This document shows, piece by piece, positions 22,568 through 33,768 of a stretch of 64,000 nt of DNA (positions within the stretch are counted from its first letter, which is position 1; every line of letters begins with the position of its first letter). The stretch covers positions 65,976,575-66,040,574 of the forward strand of contig OU744725.1 in assembly GCA_916613615.1 (NCBI GenBank). The letters are read 5' to 3'. Below the pieces are notes generated by a model that was given only the letters and a program-made list of their open reading frames with translations, did no database searches and was not told where the DNA came from. Origin of the DNA: Steromphala cineraria. Taxonomy: Eukaryota > Mollusca > Gastropoda > Trochida > Trochidae. Position numbers and translations under genes: made by a program.

Positions 22568-23900
22568 CACTGCCGTCCAAAAGAAACGCCTACATAATAT
22601 TTTTATATATACCGAAACATAGTTTCCAATATTTATTATATGGTAGTTTCAAACATATGCTGAAACATTAATTGGTATGTCTACTCATTGAAATCATTGA
22701 TAAAACGCAACCTGCGTCAACAACTTTGACGAAAATTGATTTTAAAGAGAAGATCATGCAAAGCATGCAAATTCCGTTGCAAGTGCCATATTCAAGTATA
22801 AAAGGAGCATGAGCTGTCTCAGTCGACCTTTCTGATGTGAATTACCAAAACGAAAATGCCAAGATTATCGGTGGAGCGTGAGCGAGCAGTTGGGATGCTG
22901 CAGCAGATTGCGACTCAGGACCATGTGGCCAGAACCTTTAATTGCCACACATCAACCATTACAAGACTGGTGGGAAGGGTTCGTGACACTGGTGAGACCT
23001 CAGATCGACCAAGAACTGGACGTCCGCCCCTGACCACACCCAATGAAGATCGATACTTCCGGTCAATACATCTACGTAATCGTTTTCCCACTATGACGTC
23101 ATCTGCAGTGTCATCACTTGGACACGCTGTGAGTCGACAGACATTAAGTAGACGACTTCGAAGATATGGTCTTCGGATGTACAGACCATTCCGCGGTGTA
23201 ACTTTGACCCCGCGTCATCGACGTAATCGACTGAGGTGGTCCCGTACAGTAATAAGATGGCAGAACCGGAACTGGGCTCGTGTGTTGTTTACAGACGAAA
23301 GCAGGTTCAAACTGTTCGTAATTGACGGAAGAGTGCGTGTGATGCGTCGCCGTGGGGAGCGCTTCATGCGTGAATGTGTTCAAGAGGTGAGAGCGTTTGG
23401 AGGTGGACGGATGCTGGTCTGGGGAGGCATCTGTGGAGACAGAAAGAAAGACCTCGTGATTGTAAATGGCAATTCGAATGCCCAGGAGTACATTGACCAG
23501 GTTTTACGACCTGTTTTGATTCCATTCCTGCAGGAGAACCAAAGATTATTGATGCAACAAGACAATGCGCCTATCCACACTGCTCGTCGTACAGCCAACT
23601 TCTTGCAGGCGCGTGAATCCAATTCCATGGTCAGCTAATTCCCCTGACCTCAATCCCATTGAGCACATTTGGGATCATTTGGATAGACAGATTCAGAAGC
23701 GAAAATGCCAATTTTAAACAAAAATGACCTCATTCAGGCCTTGCGAGAAGAATGGAGACGCATCACTCCTGCAGTCATCCGACGTCTAACCACGTCAATG
23801 CGTCGACGAGTGCATGTACCTTTCTTAGGTTTGTCGTCCCATCAGGGCTTACAACCTTACCATATCCTCGGTTTCATGATTTCTCCTTATAATTCTATAC
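22568..23900 (+). mobile_element. Tc1-type transposon, right end missing
   Basis: Left TIR starts after TA with CACTGCCGTCCAAAAGAAAC. The transposase frame begins at 22856. No matching right TIR was found before 24000. Lies in intron 1 of gene 1, in opposite orientation to the gene. Confidence 0.8.
22856..23830 (+). pseudogene. Tc1-family DD34E transposase, frameshifted
   Basis: The N-terminal paired-like HTH (ATQDHVARTFNCHTSTITRL) is followed by the GRPPLTTP linker (an AT-hook-like GRPP) and a second HTH. First catalytic Asp in VLFTDESRF, second in MQQDNAPIHTARR. The frame then shifts by one base near 23620 and stops. The E block (SPDLNPIEHIWDHL) is intact in the next frame, about 34 residues after the second Asp. 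A further shift near 23705 precedes the C-terminal REEWRRITPAVIRRL. It would cut and paste at TA sites if intact. Confidence 0.9.
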
Positions 23901-24469
23901 GACAGGAACAATAGAAGTATTCTGTACAAGTAAAGAGTAAGATCTCTCCCCACCAGTTAATCGAGAACGAAGTGAACAACCTAGTGACGATTGAAAGTTT
24001 ATAATAAAATCTGCCAGCATCCATTTGTCTGTATTCATAAGATAGAAACCTTTGACATAATGCTGCTATTATTTCTGTTAAGATTAAAATTAATATTCAA
24101 CTGCAAACAGTACAGAATAAGAAGTGTTATGTATGGCTGTTACACTATCATAAAAAGTCGGGCCGATGTGTCTTGATTGATTTCAACTATGAAAATGATT
24201 TGTACAATGCCAAGTCGAGAATTACGAAATTAATATAACTCGGGAAAAATAATCTATCATTTCCCGTCACTTTTAAGTTACTATCTAAGTAAGGCTTTCC
24301 GAAGAACATCAGATATAATGATTTTCTATCCTAATAAGTCCTAATATAAAACCTGAATCTCCCAAATGAATGAATCCAAAAGATACTATTACTATATAAA
24401 TAACTTTTCGGTTGTAGAAGGTGATTGTTATGCTGAAGATTGCATTAATTTATTCGAAAGCTTTTGACA

Positions 24470-25000
24470 GAACAGAACAGAACTTTATTACACTCAGGCC
24501 GATATCCTCGGCATATGAGATACAACATGACAGTAAATGCATCATACAAGCGGATAAGTGATTAGCCGGAAGATTTTACAGTTTGCATTATGATTTTACA
24601 AAATTTGCTAAGTTTTTTTAATATAGATACCTTTTTACACATGAAATGATTTTGAAGTTTAAGCATATTTATATATATTTCTCTTTGAGAAATGTAAAGG
24701 TATGTACAAGGTTCTTTCTAAAGTAAAATATTCACATCTAAAAATATAATGGAACTCATCTCCAACATCATTCATACAACACAATTTACATTTTCTTTCA
24801 GACTTGGGTATCTTATTCCATCTTCTTTTTTAAATCGGTAAATGGTGGCAAGAGGTTCGACACACCCATACTATAATATAGTAAAGTAATAGGTATGGTA
24901 AGCAATCGTATTTCGATAACAATTATGATAACTTTAGTCACGGTTTCAGGAGAAATGATAACAAGAGGATTGTGTGACAACATTTTACTAATTAGGAGAT
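24470..25000 (-). pseudogene. CR1/L2-like LINE 3' relic
   Basis: Minus strand. The C-terminal zinc-like piece KCKLCCMNDVGDEFHYIFRC lies at about 24820-24730. It is followed by a 3' UTR ending in a TTCTG pentamer tail at 24468-24485. Heavily frameshifted; in intron 1 of gene 1. Confidence 0.65.
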
Positions 25001-25939
25001 ACATCTAGTGTGTTGAAAATCAGAGACATTTTATACTGTTTTGATATCGAGTAAATTTCAGATTCAAACGGAACGCGCAAAGGAAAATGTTGCGATAGTC
25101 ATTGGAGTGTCTGACAGAATATTCAAACAAGCTAGAACGGAAAAATAGGAATGAGATGCCTACAGTGTTCAAATTGTGAATTAAAGATGTGAATACTTTG
25201 AACCGAAAAGAAAAATTCTTGCATGTTTTGTTTAATATTACATTTTGAATGCATATTCATAATTGAAATAAGTATTTTCACAAATTACAATTTTTTTAAA
25301 CTAAAGATCAAACATTACAAAGTAATCCGAGATGAAAATTCAATTTGTTTTAATGTTTATCTCAATCTTTTCATAATCACACCCAGAAAGTGTGAGTGAC
25401 AAATGCATTCTTATCAAACCCCCATTTGGCTTTTTAATCGAATCACTTATATCATTGAAATAAAAGTTTTATATATTTTTTTTCAAAATGTTTATCGAAA
25501 TTCGACTTGGTCAAATTTTGGAGGTAGATATTTAGAGTGATAGTACAAAGTTATTTGGAGGATTTATTTACATGCGTTATGGTCTATTTTAGTGTTTTTT
25601 TTGTGCGGGATTACTTAGCTTTAATCTAAATGAGCATGGCTTCATCGTAATTTATGGTAAATACAAGCAGCGAATTGAATCAGAATGTCAGTTTGTTCGA
25701 TAGACTTGTTTCGGGTACAAAGGGGATACAAAATTTGTCACCTTAATAGAAAACTCTACTAAGACTGATTTGTTTATGTTCTTAATATGGATAGAAACAA
25801 ATTCCGCATGGATGAAGAAAGGATATGGAGAAAGTGAATCACCCTGTCTTTACAAGTATATCAGCAAACTTCGAAAGTCGTGAAAAAGTAAACAGCAAAC
25901 TTATAAAAATCTGTAAAAATCTCATCAAAATTTACTCAC

Positions 25940-25982
25940 CAAGGGATAACAGCCCTGTGCAAAGAATGATGAAAACTTTCAT
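25940..25982 (-). CDS. Gene 1 exon 1: signal peptide
   Basis: Encodes MKVFIILCTGLLSL plus one base, then the donor G|GTGAGTAAAT, leaving intron phase 1. A lysine followed by a hydrophobic core is a typical short signal peptide. The A-rich context ahead of the ATG has A at -3. Phase 1 matches the incoming phase of the next exon at 22171, and the split codon would give Asp. The exon is too short for ordinary ORF searches. It is supported by phase, by position behind a TATA box and by the need for a leader on an extracellular protein. Confidence 0.7.
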
Positions 25983-26061
25983 TTTTTGTTTTCAATTTCA
26001 ACGTACGTCTAAGAAGGTAAACCGATACACACTTGCTGCCGGAGATTAGCCTAATATGCCT

Positions 26062-26069
26062 GTTATATA
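26062..26069 (-). promoter_or_regulatory. TATA box of gene 1
   Basis: On the minus strand a TATATAAC motif lies about 80 nt upstream of the proposed ATG (25982). A start about 30 nt downstream would give a 5' leader of about 50 nt with no upstream ATG seen. Spacing and motif fit an animal core promoter; the transcription start is inferred. Confidence 0.5.
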
Positions 26070-26099
26070 CCCTTTGGTGAGAAAGGTAAGTTAGCACTT

Positions 26100-29000
26100 G
26101 TCAAAGGATTTCTATGAAATCTAGTTGAATGAAAGTGTTTCGGGGAAAGCGACAGCGCTACGTAGAAGAAACACACAATGACTACGCTTAAAAGTAACAA
26201 ATCAGTCAATAGAAAGCACTTTATCAGGTCAATGCTTTGCGGTAAGAACTAGATGTTGTCTGAATACTAACCAAATTAGATCCGATATTAAGCACGGTAA
26301 TTTGAATTGAACACCACATGAAAATATTGTTTTCCATTTCATTAGCTAATTTTAGACACTCAAAATTGCATATCAAACCAATTCATTTGACAAAAATCCT
26401 TTCGAAAATACAACTCCCTGCTATCTTGGACCTCATTGCAAATGTTTATTCGAACCATTTATTTTTATATTATACCAAATGAAAAACGTAGTGCCAGAAA
26501 CACTTTATTCGAATCGACTCCTCCCACAAGTAATGTGTCACTCCGGTTTCACTCACTGGTTAGCCTTCCTGCTGAGCTCTGAAATATTTGGGTTTTGTGC
26601 TGTGCCCTCTCTGGCACTAAGTTTCAGCCCATATCCGAATAGACAATGAAGCCTAGCCGCAGTTTACTAGAAAGCTGACAGGGAAATTGATTGGCCAAAC
26701 ATAAACTTGACACATGTAATGCCTTACAGTAAAAGCTTTCAAACATTGACCAGTAGTCAACGACCCATTTGAAGAAGATCACTTTCATCTTGATGCTTTG
26801 TAAATATTGACCAAAATCCCTTAAATACGGTTCTTACACAACTGATGCCATGACCGCTAAACGCTAAACTGGGCCAAATAGTTTTTCAATGTGAGCATTT
26901 GAAATAGAGAGTGTTGATTAACGGGGAGTAATCTATTTCATCACTTAGAAGAAAATCTGTCCAGATGAAAATGTCGGTTCAGTAAATACGTCTTATAAGA
27001 GATATAACGGTTCCAATGGAGAGCGCTTTATTTCAAACGGAACTTGGATTTAAATAAATAGAAGATATTCTTTCTACAATGCTAGGTTCTGCATATTTGT
27101 TTTGATCTTTAGTTTTCGGTGATTCTATTTTCTAAATTAAGCTGTTGTGTGGAATAAAAGGCTTGAAGTTTCTGTTCCTGGCAATTTAACTAAATTTAGA
27201 TCAACAGGTTTTATATTTGGTCATACTAAAAATCTGTTGATCTAAATTTATTGAGATTGTGTTCCTGGTGAAATAGTATGACCTGTATTTCAATATGAAT
27301 TAAGTCCTTCCCAACATTTCCACCGTGTTCAATCACTGTTCTGCAACAAGGTCTCCTCAATTCTTTTACAGATTTGCATTCAATCCTTTTCAAAACTGAT
27401 GGCTGAATTTGAAATTGCCGAGTCTTGCTTAACGAAATTGAGTGATCATGTTTTTATCAATTCAGACACATTCTTATCAAATCATAGTATGTCAATTTTC
27501 AGCCTTTTTATTTATAAATGTATTTCTTGAATGGGTTCTTGCCTTATGGTTCTGGATTCTATTAGAAACAAGGCTCATGATAAGGATCACCTCATTACAA
27601 TGCCTCAAAGAAGGCGTTGTGTACATCGAATGGTTGCAACAAGTTATTTTATTCTAAACTTAACATTCAGCAAGTACTGTAAAATGTACGCTGTACATAA
27701 TCTGCGTAGCAAAGTGGAGTAATATAGATATTTATTTAACCCAAACCCAATCTCAACAAATAAGGATCTACATAATCTGCGTAGCGCTGTGGAGCAACAT
27801 AGATATGTATTCTTTGAGACTGTTGTTAACAGAGCCGTGGAAACCATACAACGTATTTCTATAAATGTTAACATAATAAAAGCAGGTGGATTAGTGGTGG
27901 AGCTATTCATAGGAATTACGAAATATAGGGAAGCAATCTTAAAAATAATGCTTTCTCGGTCATTAATCACATTTTACAAACGTTTGGCAATGCCGCAGTG
28001 TGTTAAGAAAATTGTTTTTGATTACGAAGCACAGCCTTTATCTCTTCAGAACTAATGTAAATTTATGTATGTTTAACCTTCTTATTGACGCCATTCTATC
28101 GGGTTACGATCCACTAGGGGGTCCTCTTATTAATCCGTCTTTCAGTATATGCACAGTTCAACAGACAGTGTCAATCAGTGTCAATTCCACGGAGCATTTT
28201 GGTATTGTCGTTATAAGTCTTTTATTATCCTTCACGAAACGCTTTGACCAATGAGATCGAGTGAGGCATTTGTTTACTTCCTTGTTCGATCACGTGACCA
28301 GTCACGGCTGGTATCCCAGGTAACATGGCAACAATATCAACGTACCTATAGAGCAATCGTCCTGGTTAATTGTCACAGAGCTTACTCTTCATGCAAGATC
28401 TGAATGCGGTTTGGCATTTGATCAAATAACTTAATATACGACACACTTTCTGTCCTGGGACCTTTAAAACGTAAAGCCCCTTTTATAGTCGATACTAAAT
28501 TGCATGATACAGGAATTTGGGGACGTATTGACTAAATCACTTAATGTCGTCTTATTATTACTAACACCAATAATTGACAGAATTCGTATGAAATTTAACA
28601 AAAAGTATAACATCTATTCATTTATCATGCATAACTAATAGTTTTTTTATGTGTGTTTAAATAATTATTGCAACAAAGCAATCAAAATCTTAATATGTTT
28701 TTAAAAATCATGTTCAATAAAATAAAATGGGTCATCATAGTACATATCGAACGGCTTTTGTAGTTAGTTTTTCCTATTGAATTGGTCATTTTCAAACTAA
28801 TGGATTTTGGAGATTAATCAGATTATGACTACGAATGATTACAGGGACTAAATATCATCATATACTTATATTTCTTAGTTTATTGGACACCAGAATACTA
28901 GGAGTTTAAAAATGAAAGTTTGCTAAAATAAAGGTTAATTGACTCATTTTAGATAACGAAGCTATGATCCCGTCATACCATGATACAATGTCTCCTCCAG

Positions 29001-29250
29001 GCAACATATCCGGTCGTTAGACCTCGGAGGCGCTCAACCTTTTTTTTGAACTATTTTGATTTTATTGCCTTTGATATTTTTTTCACAATTCATATCTTAT
29101 TTAAATTTTCATTTTTAGAATGAATATTGTTTCATACATTTACATTATTATGTTCTAATTCATAAACTCTATCGAAAATTAACCATTTACACACAGAGCA
29201 ACACTGTTTCTGGGTGTATACATGTATAACTTCACTAACGTGACCTACTG
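26100..29250. other. Intergenic, no gene recognised; small palindrome at 27191-27250
   Basis: AT-rich. The only clear structure is the inverted pair TAAATTTAGATCAACAG / CTGTTGATCTAAATTTA separated by about 25 bp at 27191-27250. No target duplication seen. Confidence 0.5.
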
Positions 29251-29266
29251 CACGAGCCAAATTGCT

Positions 29267-29339
29267 CAACCTGGTTCCCGGGCCCTCTTCCGCGTGCGCT
29301 TAGGTAGCGCACGCGGAAGAGGGCCCGGGAACCAGGTTG
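29267..29339. mobile_element. 73-bp perfect GC-rich hairpin insertion with 9-bp TSD
   Basis: 33-bp arms that are exact reverse complements (starting CAACCTGGTTCCCGGGCCCT), with a 7-base loop TTAGGTA. Flanked by identical 9-bp CAAATTGCT at 29258-29266 and 29340-29348, so it is an insertion. Far richer in GC than its surroundings. Too small for anything but a minimal TIR-TIR element. Confidence 0.92.
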
Positions 29340-29393
29340 CAAATTGCTTTACTCGGCTTAGTTCACAATCCAAATTCTACATGTAAGGTTATA

Positions 29394-29540
29394 TATATAC
29401 CCACACTTCCCGAGGTGTATCGCTCAATACACCGCGTGTTTGAATCGTCGGTCTCCGAGGCGTAGCGTAGGGGACTTGAGAACCCACGATTCAAACAGGA
29501 GGTGTATTAAGTTATGCACAGAGGGAAGTATGGATATATC
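29394..29540. mobile_element. Foldback element (about 147 bp)
   Basis: Imperfect 63-bp arms sharing ACTTCCC, AATACACC and TGTTTGAATCGT in mirror image. The block 'gtgtatcggtcaatacacc' near 29943-29961 suggests a second partial copy. Confidence 0.7.
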
Positions 29541-29778
29541 TGACTTATACTCCATTCGGGATAAGTTGTATTCGACGACAAAGAGTTGTCCACCCTTCCC
29601 TATGTATATATACGCTTGCCCTAACTAGATCAATAGAAAATCAACATTAAGCTTCTGATTACGTTTAAAACCATCTACTGACTTAATTAGTTAATTACAT
29701 TAAAATTTGGTACAAACTCGTACCTATACATAGGCTTATATAGGGAAAAACATTACAACTACTTGAATCAATCCTTAA

Positions 29779-29845
29779 AAGCTCAGTTGATAGAGGCGAT
29801 GCATTGCAACGGAAAGTCCCCGGGTTCGATTTCCATTTTTGTCGC
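29779..29845 (+). repeat. tRNA-like SINE head relic
   Basis: Box A-like AGCTCAGTTGATAGAGGC and box B-like GGGTTCGATTTCC at tRNA spacing. The acceptor stem does not pair convincingly, so a functional tRNA is unlikely. Confidence 0.4.
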
Positions 29846-30512
29846 TAACATTTCTAGAAAATAAATCGAAATTTTACAACATCTCTTCATATGACTAAAT
29901 TAGGGTGGGCAATAAAAAGTAGGTGTATTAGAAAGGTTGTAGTGTATCGGTCAATACACCTACAGTTAGAACAAAGAAAACCATAGCAACGAGACCGGAA
30001 GGGGGTTTAATAAATATAATTTTGTCAATATTGAACCACAGTTCATCATTTATATCAAACTGGTTACTGGTTCGACATTAGTGAAATTGTTGTTTCTTTG
30101 GTTATTCTGAACTCTTAGTAACCATGCTCAAGAGTTAGGACCTTTTATTGTGCAACATTTAAATTATAAAACATGACTAAGAAAACATGCCTAAATGCTG
30201 ATGGCAAACCGTCCTAACAACTTTCAAAAACTTTAATTGTATAATTTCAAGGATAGTATCGAAGATATTGGATCAACATGTAAAACTGTTTAATCATTAC
30301 ATCGAGCGCTCTAACAACTCAACAGAGAGTACATCGCTGCTTCTTGCCATCTTCATTTTAATGAGCTCTTTCAGTCCAAACGAAGAGTTTCTATTTTCGT
30401 GACAATTAGATGATAGTATCGATAACGGCAACACGTGGGGAATGTGTGTAAGTGAATAATGTACCCAGTGAGCGTCCACAAGCACTGACGCTACTGACAG
30501 GAGGAATGTATA

Positions 30513-30980
30513 ATTACTTATTATTTGTATAGCGCCGATATCCAGCTCAGAGAGCGCTGTTTAAAGGCGCTTTGGTTTCCCTTCATCAGTCTTCATGACA
30601 AATCTATAAATACCATCTCGACTCCTTCGGGATCATACAGCACGTTGAGTCATGTGGATCACAACGTTATTGTCACTCTCAATTAATCCTTACAAGGTAC
30701 CCATTTACAGCTAGGTGGACTGGGACACATAGTCACAGTATTATGTCCAAGATTACTTCACGTTGCTGTACCCGTAACAAGGTGTTTCATGTTGCCACCA
30801 TCAAACATCTGGTTCTTTTAAGTGCACAGGGTTGTGTACTGTACACTAGGGGTTGTGACAACACTGAAAGACTCTGCACAGAAAGTTGACTCAAAGGTCT
30901 TTACACCCGTTCACAGGCGGGGCTCGAACCCGGTACGTCAGGTTTGCTAGCCTGGCGCATTTGCCGACTCGGCCCCTAGT
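30513..30980 (-). repeat. tRNA-derived SINE (about 470 bp)
   Basis: Minus strand. The tRNA-like head has GGCCGAGTCGGCAAATGCGC (box A region) and CGGGTTCGAGCCCCG (box B). The body contains 'cacctagctgtaaatgggtacc', and the tail 'gcgctatacaaataat' with an AT-rich end. The body/tail signature resembles conserved central domains of invertebrate SINEs. Confidence 0.85.
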
Positions 30981-31054
30981 AGAAACCGTCTTATGTCGAT
31001 GAGAACTAAAGTGAATGTAAGACACCTAAGAAACCACACTTTTGGTTAAATTCC

Positions 31055-31156
31055 ATCTTCCCCGCAAGGCCCAGCTAGCGCACGTTAGAGACGAGCTCAT
31101 CTTAGATAAGCTCGTGTAACGTTAACGTTGGCTATCTAGGCCTTGCGGGGAAGATC
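31055..31156. mobile_element. Foldback element (about 102 bp) with 9-10 bp TSD
   Basis: Outer arms ATCTTCCCCGCAAGGCC / GGCCTTGCGGGGAAGAT and further inner pairing (TAGC..ACGTTA, ACGAGCT..AGCTCGT). Flanked by GTTAAATTCC at 31045-31054 and 31157-31166 (10 identical bases, so a 9- or 10-bp duplication). Confidence 0.85.
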
Positions 31157-31489
31157 GTTAAATTCCTTCAGGGGGGTGTTCGTTATAGAATAGAGCTATA
31201 GAATGACATAATTCCATTTCAAATGAACTTTGAACGAAAATCATACTCTCGGTATAATATTTAAACCTAATACACTTCAAGCTTCTGAGTGTTAAATAAC
31301 ATAAAAAAAACTTCTCAAACAGGTTATCTATAATGACGGATAATTTTTAAATGAATTGTTTAAAGATATGTCTGTCATCTTATTTTAGTTGCATTTAGGT
31401 TTGTCAAATAAAAACACAATATGAATCGCATACGTTTAAACAAACTTTATTGTCTTATCTTATTATCATTTAATTTGTTACTATCTTAC

Positions 31490-31957
31490 AACTATATATT
31501 ATGTATGATACAAGTTATAGTGTTCTCGGCATAATAAAGCCAACGGATATTTCCGGTATCCGTTGGGCGTGCGTGGTAAAGGGTCATATACGGATACGGC
31601 TGCAAATTTCAAAGGTTAATTTCGGAACTTCTATTGAAAAAACAACTTTATCGGTAATTAAAGGCATTTATAAGGAGGAATTATATTTCGGCAATATCCC
31701 GTAACAGATACATGTATCACGCACTTCATTTGCATATATCAATGCGCGTATCTTTCAAAACAAGTCAACTATTGCATTTCTTAGACATTTATTTCGAATA
31801 AAAATTCTAAAATGACATTGTTTGATAAAGACGTAATCATGCTCGTGAGTTTTGGGATTGTGAATATCCTGCATTAGGAAAGAAAGATTTCCGCAAAATA
31901 AAATATTTATTCCTAATGCAGGATATTTACGATCCCAAACCCACGATCTTCATATAT
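31490..31957. mobile_element. Dispersed repeat with terminal hairpin, copy 2
   Basis: Same family as 12109-12990 in inverted orientation. The hairpin end is at 31835-31957 ('atcctgcattagga' / 'tcctaatgcaggat') and the far end at 'gttctcggcataataaag' (31522). Shorter than copy 1. Confidence 0.7.
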
Positions 31958-32021
31958 ACAAGGTTTTGTAGTAACTAATTATTGCTATTTGTTAACGATG
32001 ACAATAGTTGTGGTAACTATA

Positions 32022-32608
32022 CACTCAGGGGCAAAAGAAACGATACCAACTTTCCAAAAGAGTACAGAACAAAATCCTGTTGTAAATGAAATGCGACTAC
32101 GAACCCTTGTGATAGACAAATTAGTTGTGAAGAAGTACTAAGAATTTAAAACATGAAAGTATGATATTTATAACTCTGTGACTGTTCAAATACACGAGGG
32201 GTCAGAAAACAGCTTTTTCAATGTTATTTCTGGTCTTAATCTTTAAAATTGGAATACAAAAATTATGAAATGTAAAAATCTTATAAATATAAGATGATAT
32301 CAATATAAGAAACCCGGGTAGAAGTTAATTTTTTCACGCATTTTGCCTGTATGATGGTTTAAAAACAAGAAAAAGGGTCATTTTCTCATTCCTATCTCGT
32401 CTAGTTAAGGAGATTTTAAAACGGCGTTTTTTGAAAGGCCTGTATTTCAACAATATTTCAAAAGCGTTATCAGATATAGCTTTGAATCTAAAAACTTAGT
32501 TCAGTTAGCTCTTGAAGAAACAAATTAACCCAGATTCAGCCGTTAATATCACCCGTAGCTTGACCTATCATGTATTTTATATGGTATCGTTTCTTTTGCC
32601 CCTGAGTG
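32022..32608. mobile_element. Tc1/mariner-like MITE, complete copy (587 bp)
   Basis: TIR CACTCAGGGGCAAAAGAAAC and its mirror at the right end, flanked by TA on both sides. Non-coding interior shared with 19699-20110. Best-preserved member in the window. Confidence 0.9.
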
Positions 32609-32614
32609 TAAAAG

Positions 32615-32720
32615 TAAGATTTTAGATATTTTGTCCGTAGATGTTTTTGTACAGGACAAATAAAGAGGGAATGCAACTCATCTTCCACAGCATTCAGTAT
32701 TTACATATTCTCTTTATTTT
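32615..32720 (-). pseudogene. LINE C-terminal relic
   Basis: The minus strand reads NAVEDELHSLFICPVQKHLR, the His/Cys end of the CR1/L2-like C-terminal zinc motif. Stops and frameshifts surround it. Confidence 0.5.
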
Positions 32721-33112
32721 CTTTCAACACCTGTACATGTATATCTGCCAGTTTCAACCCCTTCTGTTCGTACTCAAACTTGTAGGTAAACGTGACACAG
32801 AGTGGTACAGAGAGATAACCCATCAGCATGTACGTATCAAGGTGGGACGCTATGCAAACAAGACCTTTATTCTCGACCTAAATGTATAGTAAGTAGGTCA
32901 AAGGCAGACTATTAACACAGCCGAGCAACGCAGACGATCTTCTGATCTGAACTAGGTTTGTAACTGCACCTTCCTTCATTCACTCTTTTCACTTGACTGT
33001 TTTTGCAAATTGTATTAACACTCTGTCCACGTACATTGTTTGAAATGCAAACATTTTTACTCATTTAATATCACATGGTAACACAGATCAAAGCATGACG
33101 ATACATATTTAG

Positions 33113-33307
33113 GTCAGGGCGACGTGTGTGTCATATATTCATCTTAAAATTGGCTATGAAATTAACTCACATATTGGTTTTATGATTTACCATTGGGCAA
33201 AAAAACGTTATTGGAAACCGGAGGACGCTCGTGAAGAGATTGAAGAAAACTGGAGGGTTGAATGGCGAAGGCACATTCCCAAATTGGAGGGTGTGGGAAC
33301 GGGGTAG
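33113..33307 (+). other. Short open frame of unclear coding status
   Basis: Open for 64 codons between stops, with a charged, Trp-rich stretch (YHWAKKRYWKPEDAREEIEE, then NWRVEWRRHIPKLEG) that looks more protein-like than neighbouring frames. No family was recognised, the acceptor at 33112 is weak, and a stop follows at once. It may be a fragment of a decayed gene or chance. Confidence 0.25.
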
Positions 33308-33768
33308 AGGTGCAAGCCTCAATTGAAGCCACATCAATCCAACCAAACTTAGTTCACCACCTGTGTGTTCCTCCTTCAATGCAGAAGGTCGTTTTCAAAC
33401 GTATGTCCTCATATGTTTAGTCTACTAAAAAGAATCAAGGATCGAACCTATTACCTGCCATACAAGTTTCTATAGAAAGATATGACTTCAAATGTCTTAG
33501 CAGACATTGCGTTGAAGTGGATTGAGTAAAAAAAACGTTTTCCACATTCCAAAACAACGACTACAACAGTCTCCTGAGAAATTTTAATTTCTTGATAAAA
33601 ATAATTGTAAAAAAAACTATTTATCCAAACGCTTTGTAGTCAGACCTTATGTTTGTACACCTTCATATGCAGTTTCCATGAACAAAAAAACACAACTATA
33701 GTGGTTGGAAGGTGCGGATTGACTCTAACTCATCATTTTGAAACATTATTGGGTCGTACAGTCGGTGA

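Larger units (their letters stand above)
8938..25982 (-). other. Gene 1: type I membrane receptor-like gene with microexon tail (whole locus)
   Basis: Assembled from consecutive minus-strand exons whose phases agree. They are a signal peptide exon (43 bp, ends phase 1), SUEL-like exon (378 bp, 1-1), CUB-like exon (351 bp, 1-1), stalk exon (177 bp, 1-1) and transmembrane exon (86 bp, 1-0), then phase 0-0 tail microexons and a terminal exon. The first five sum to 1035 nt (345 codons). The unbroken tail exons add 95 residues and a stop, giving about 440 aa. The predicted topology is secreted N-terminus, single membrane span and short Pro-rich cytoplasmic tail without tyrosine motifs. This suggests a carbohydrate- or protein-binding cell-surface receptor; that function is inferred from module type only. 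The introns hold the DIRS element, Tc1 copies and MITEs. Extra exons inside the large introns cannot be excluded. Confidence 0.8.

Noticed and set aside
23144..23628. Minus-strand frames inside the Tc1 transposase
   Set aside because: Antisense shadows of the transposase coding region.
30297..30485. 62-codon minus-strand frame near the SINE
   Set aside because: No domain, signal peptide or splice support; length expected by chance.
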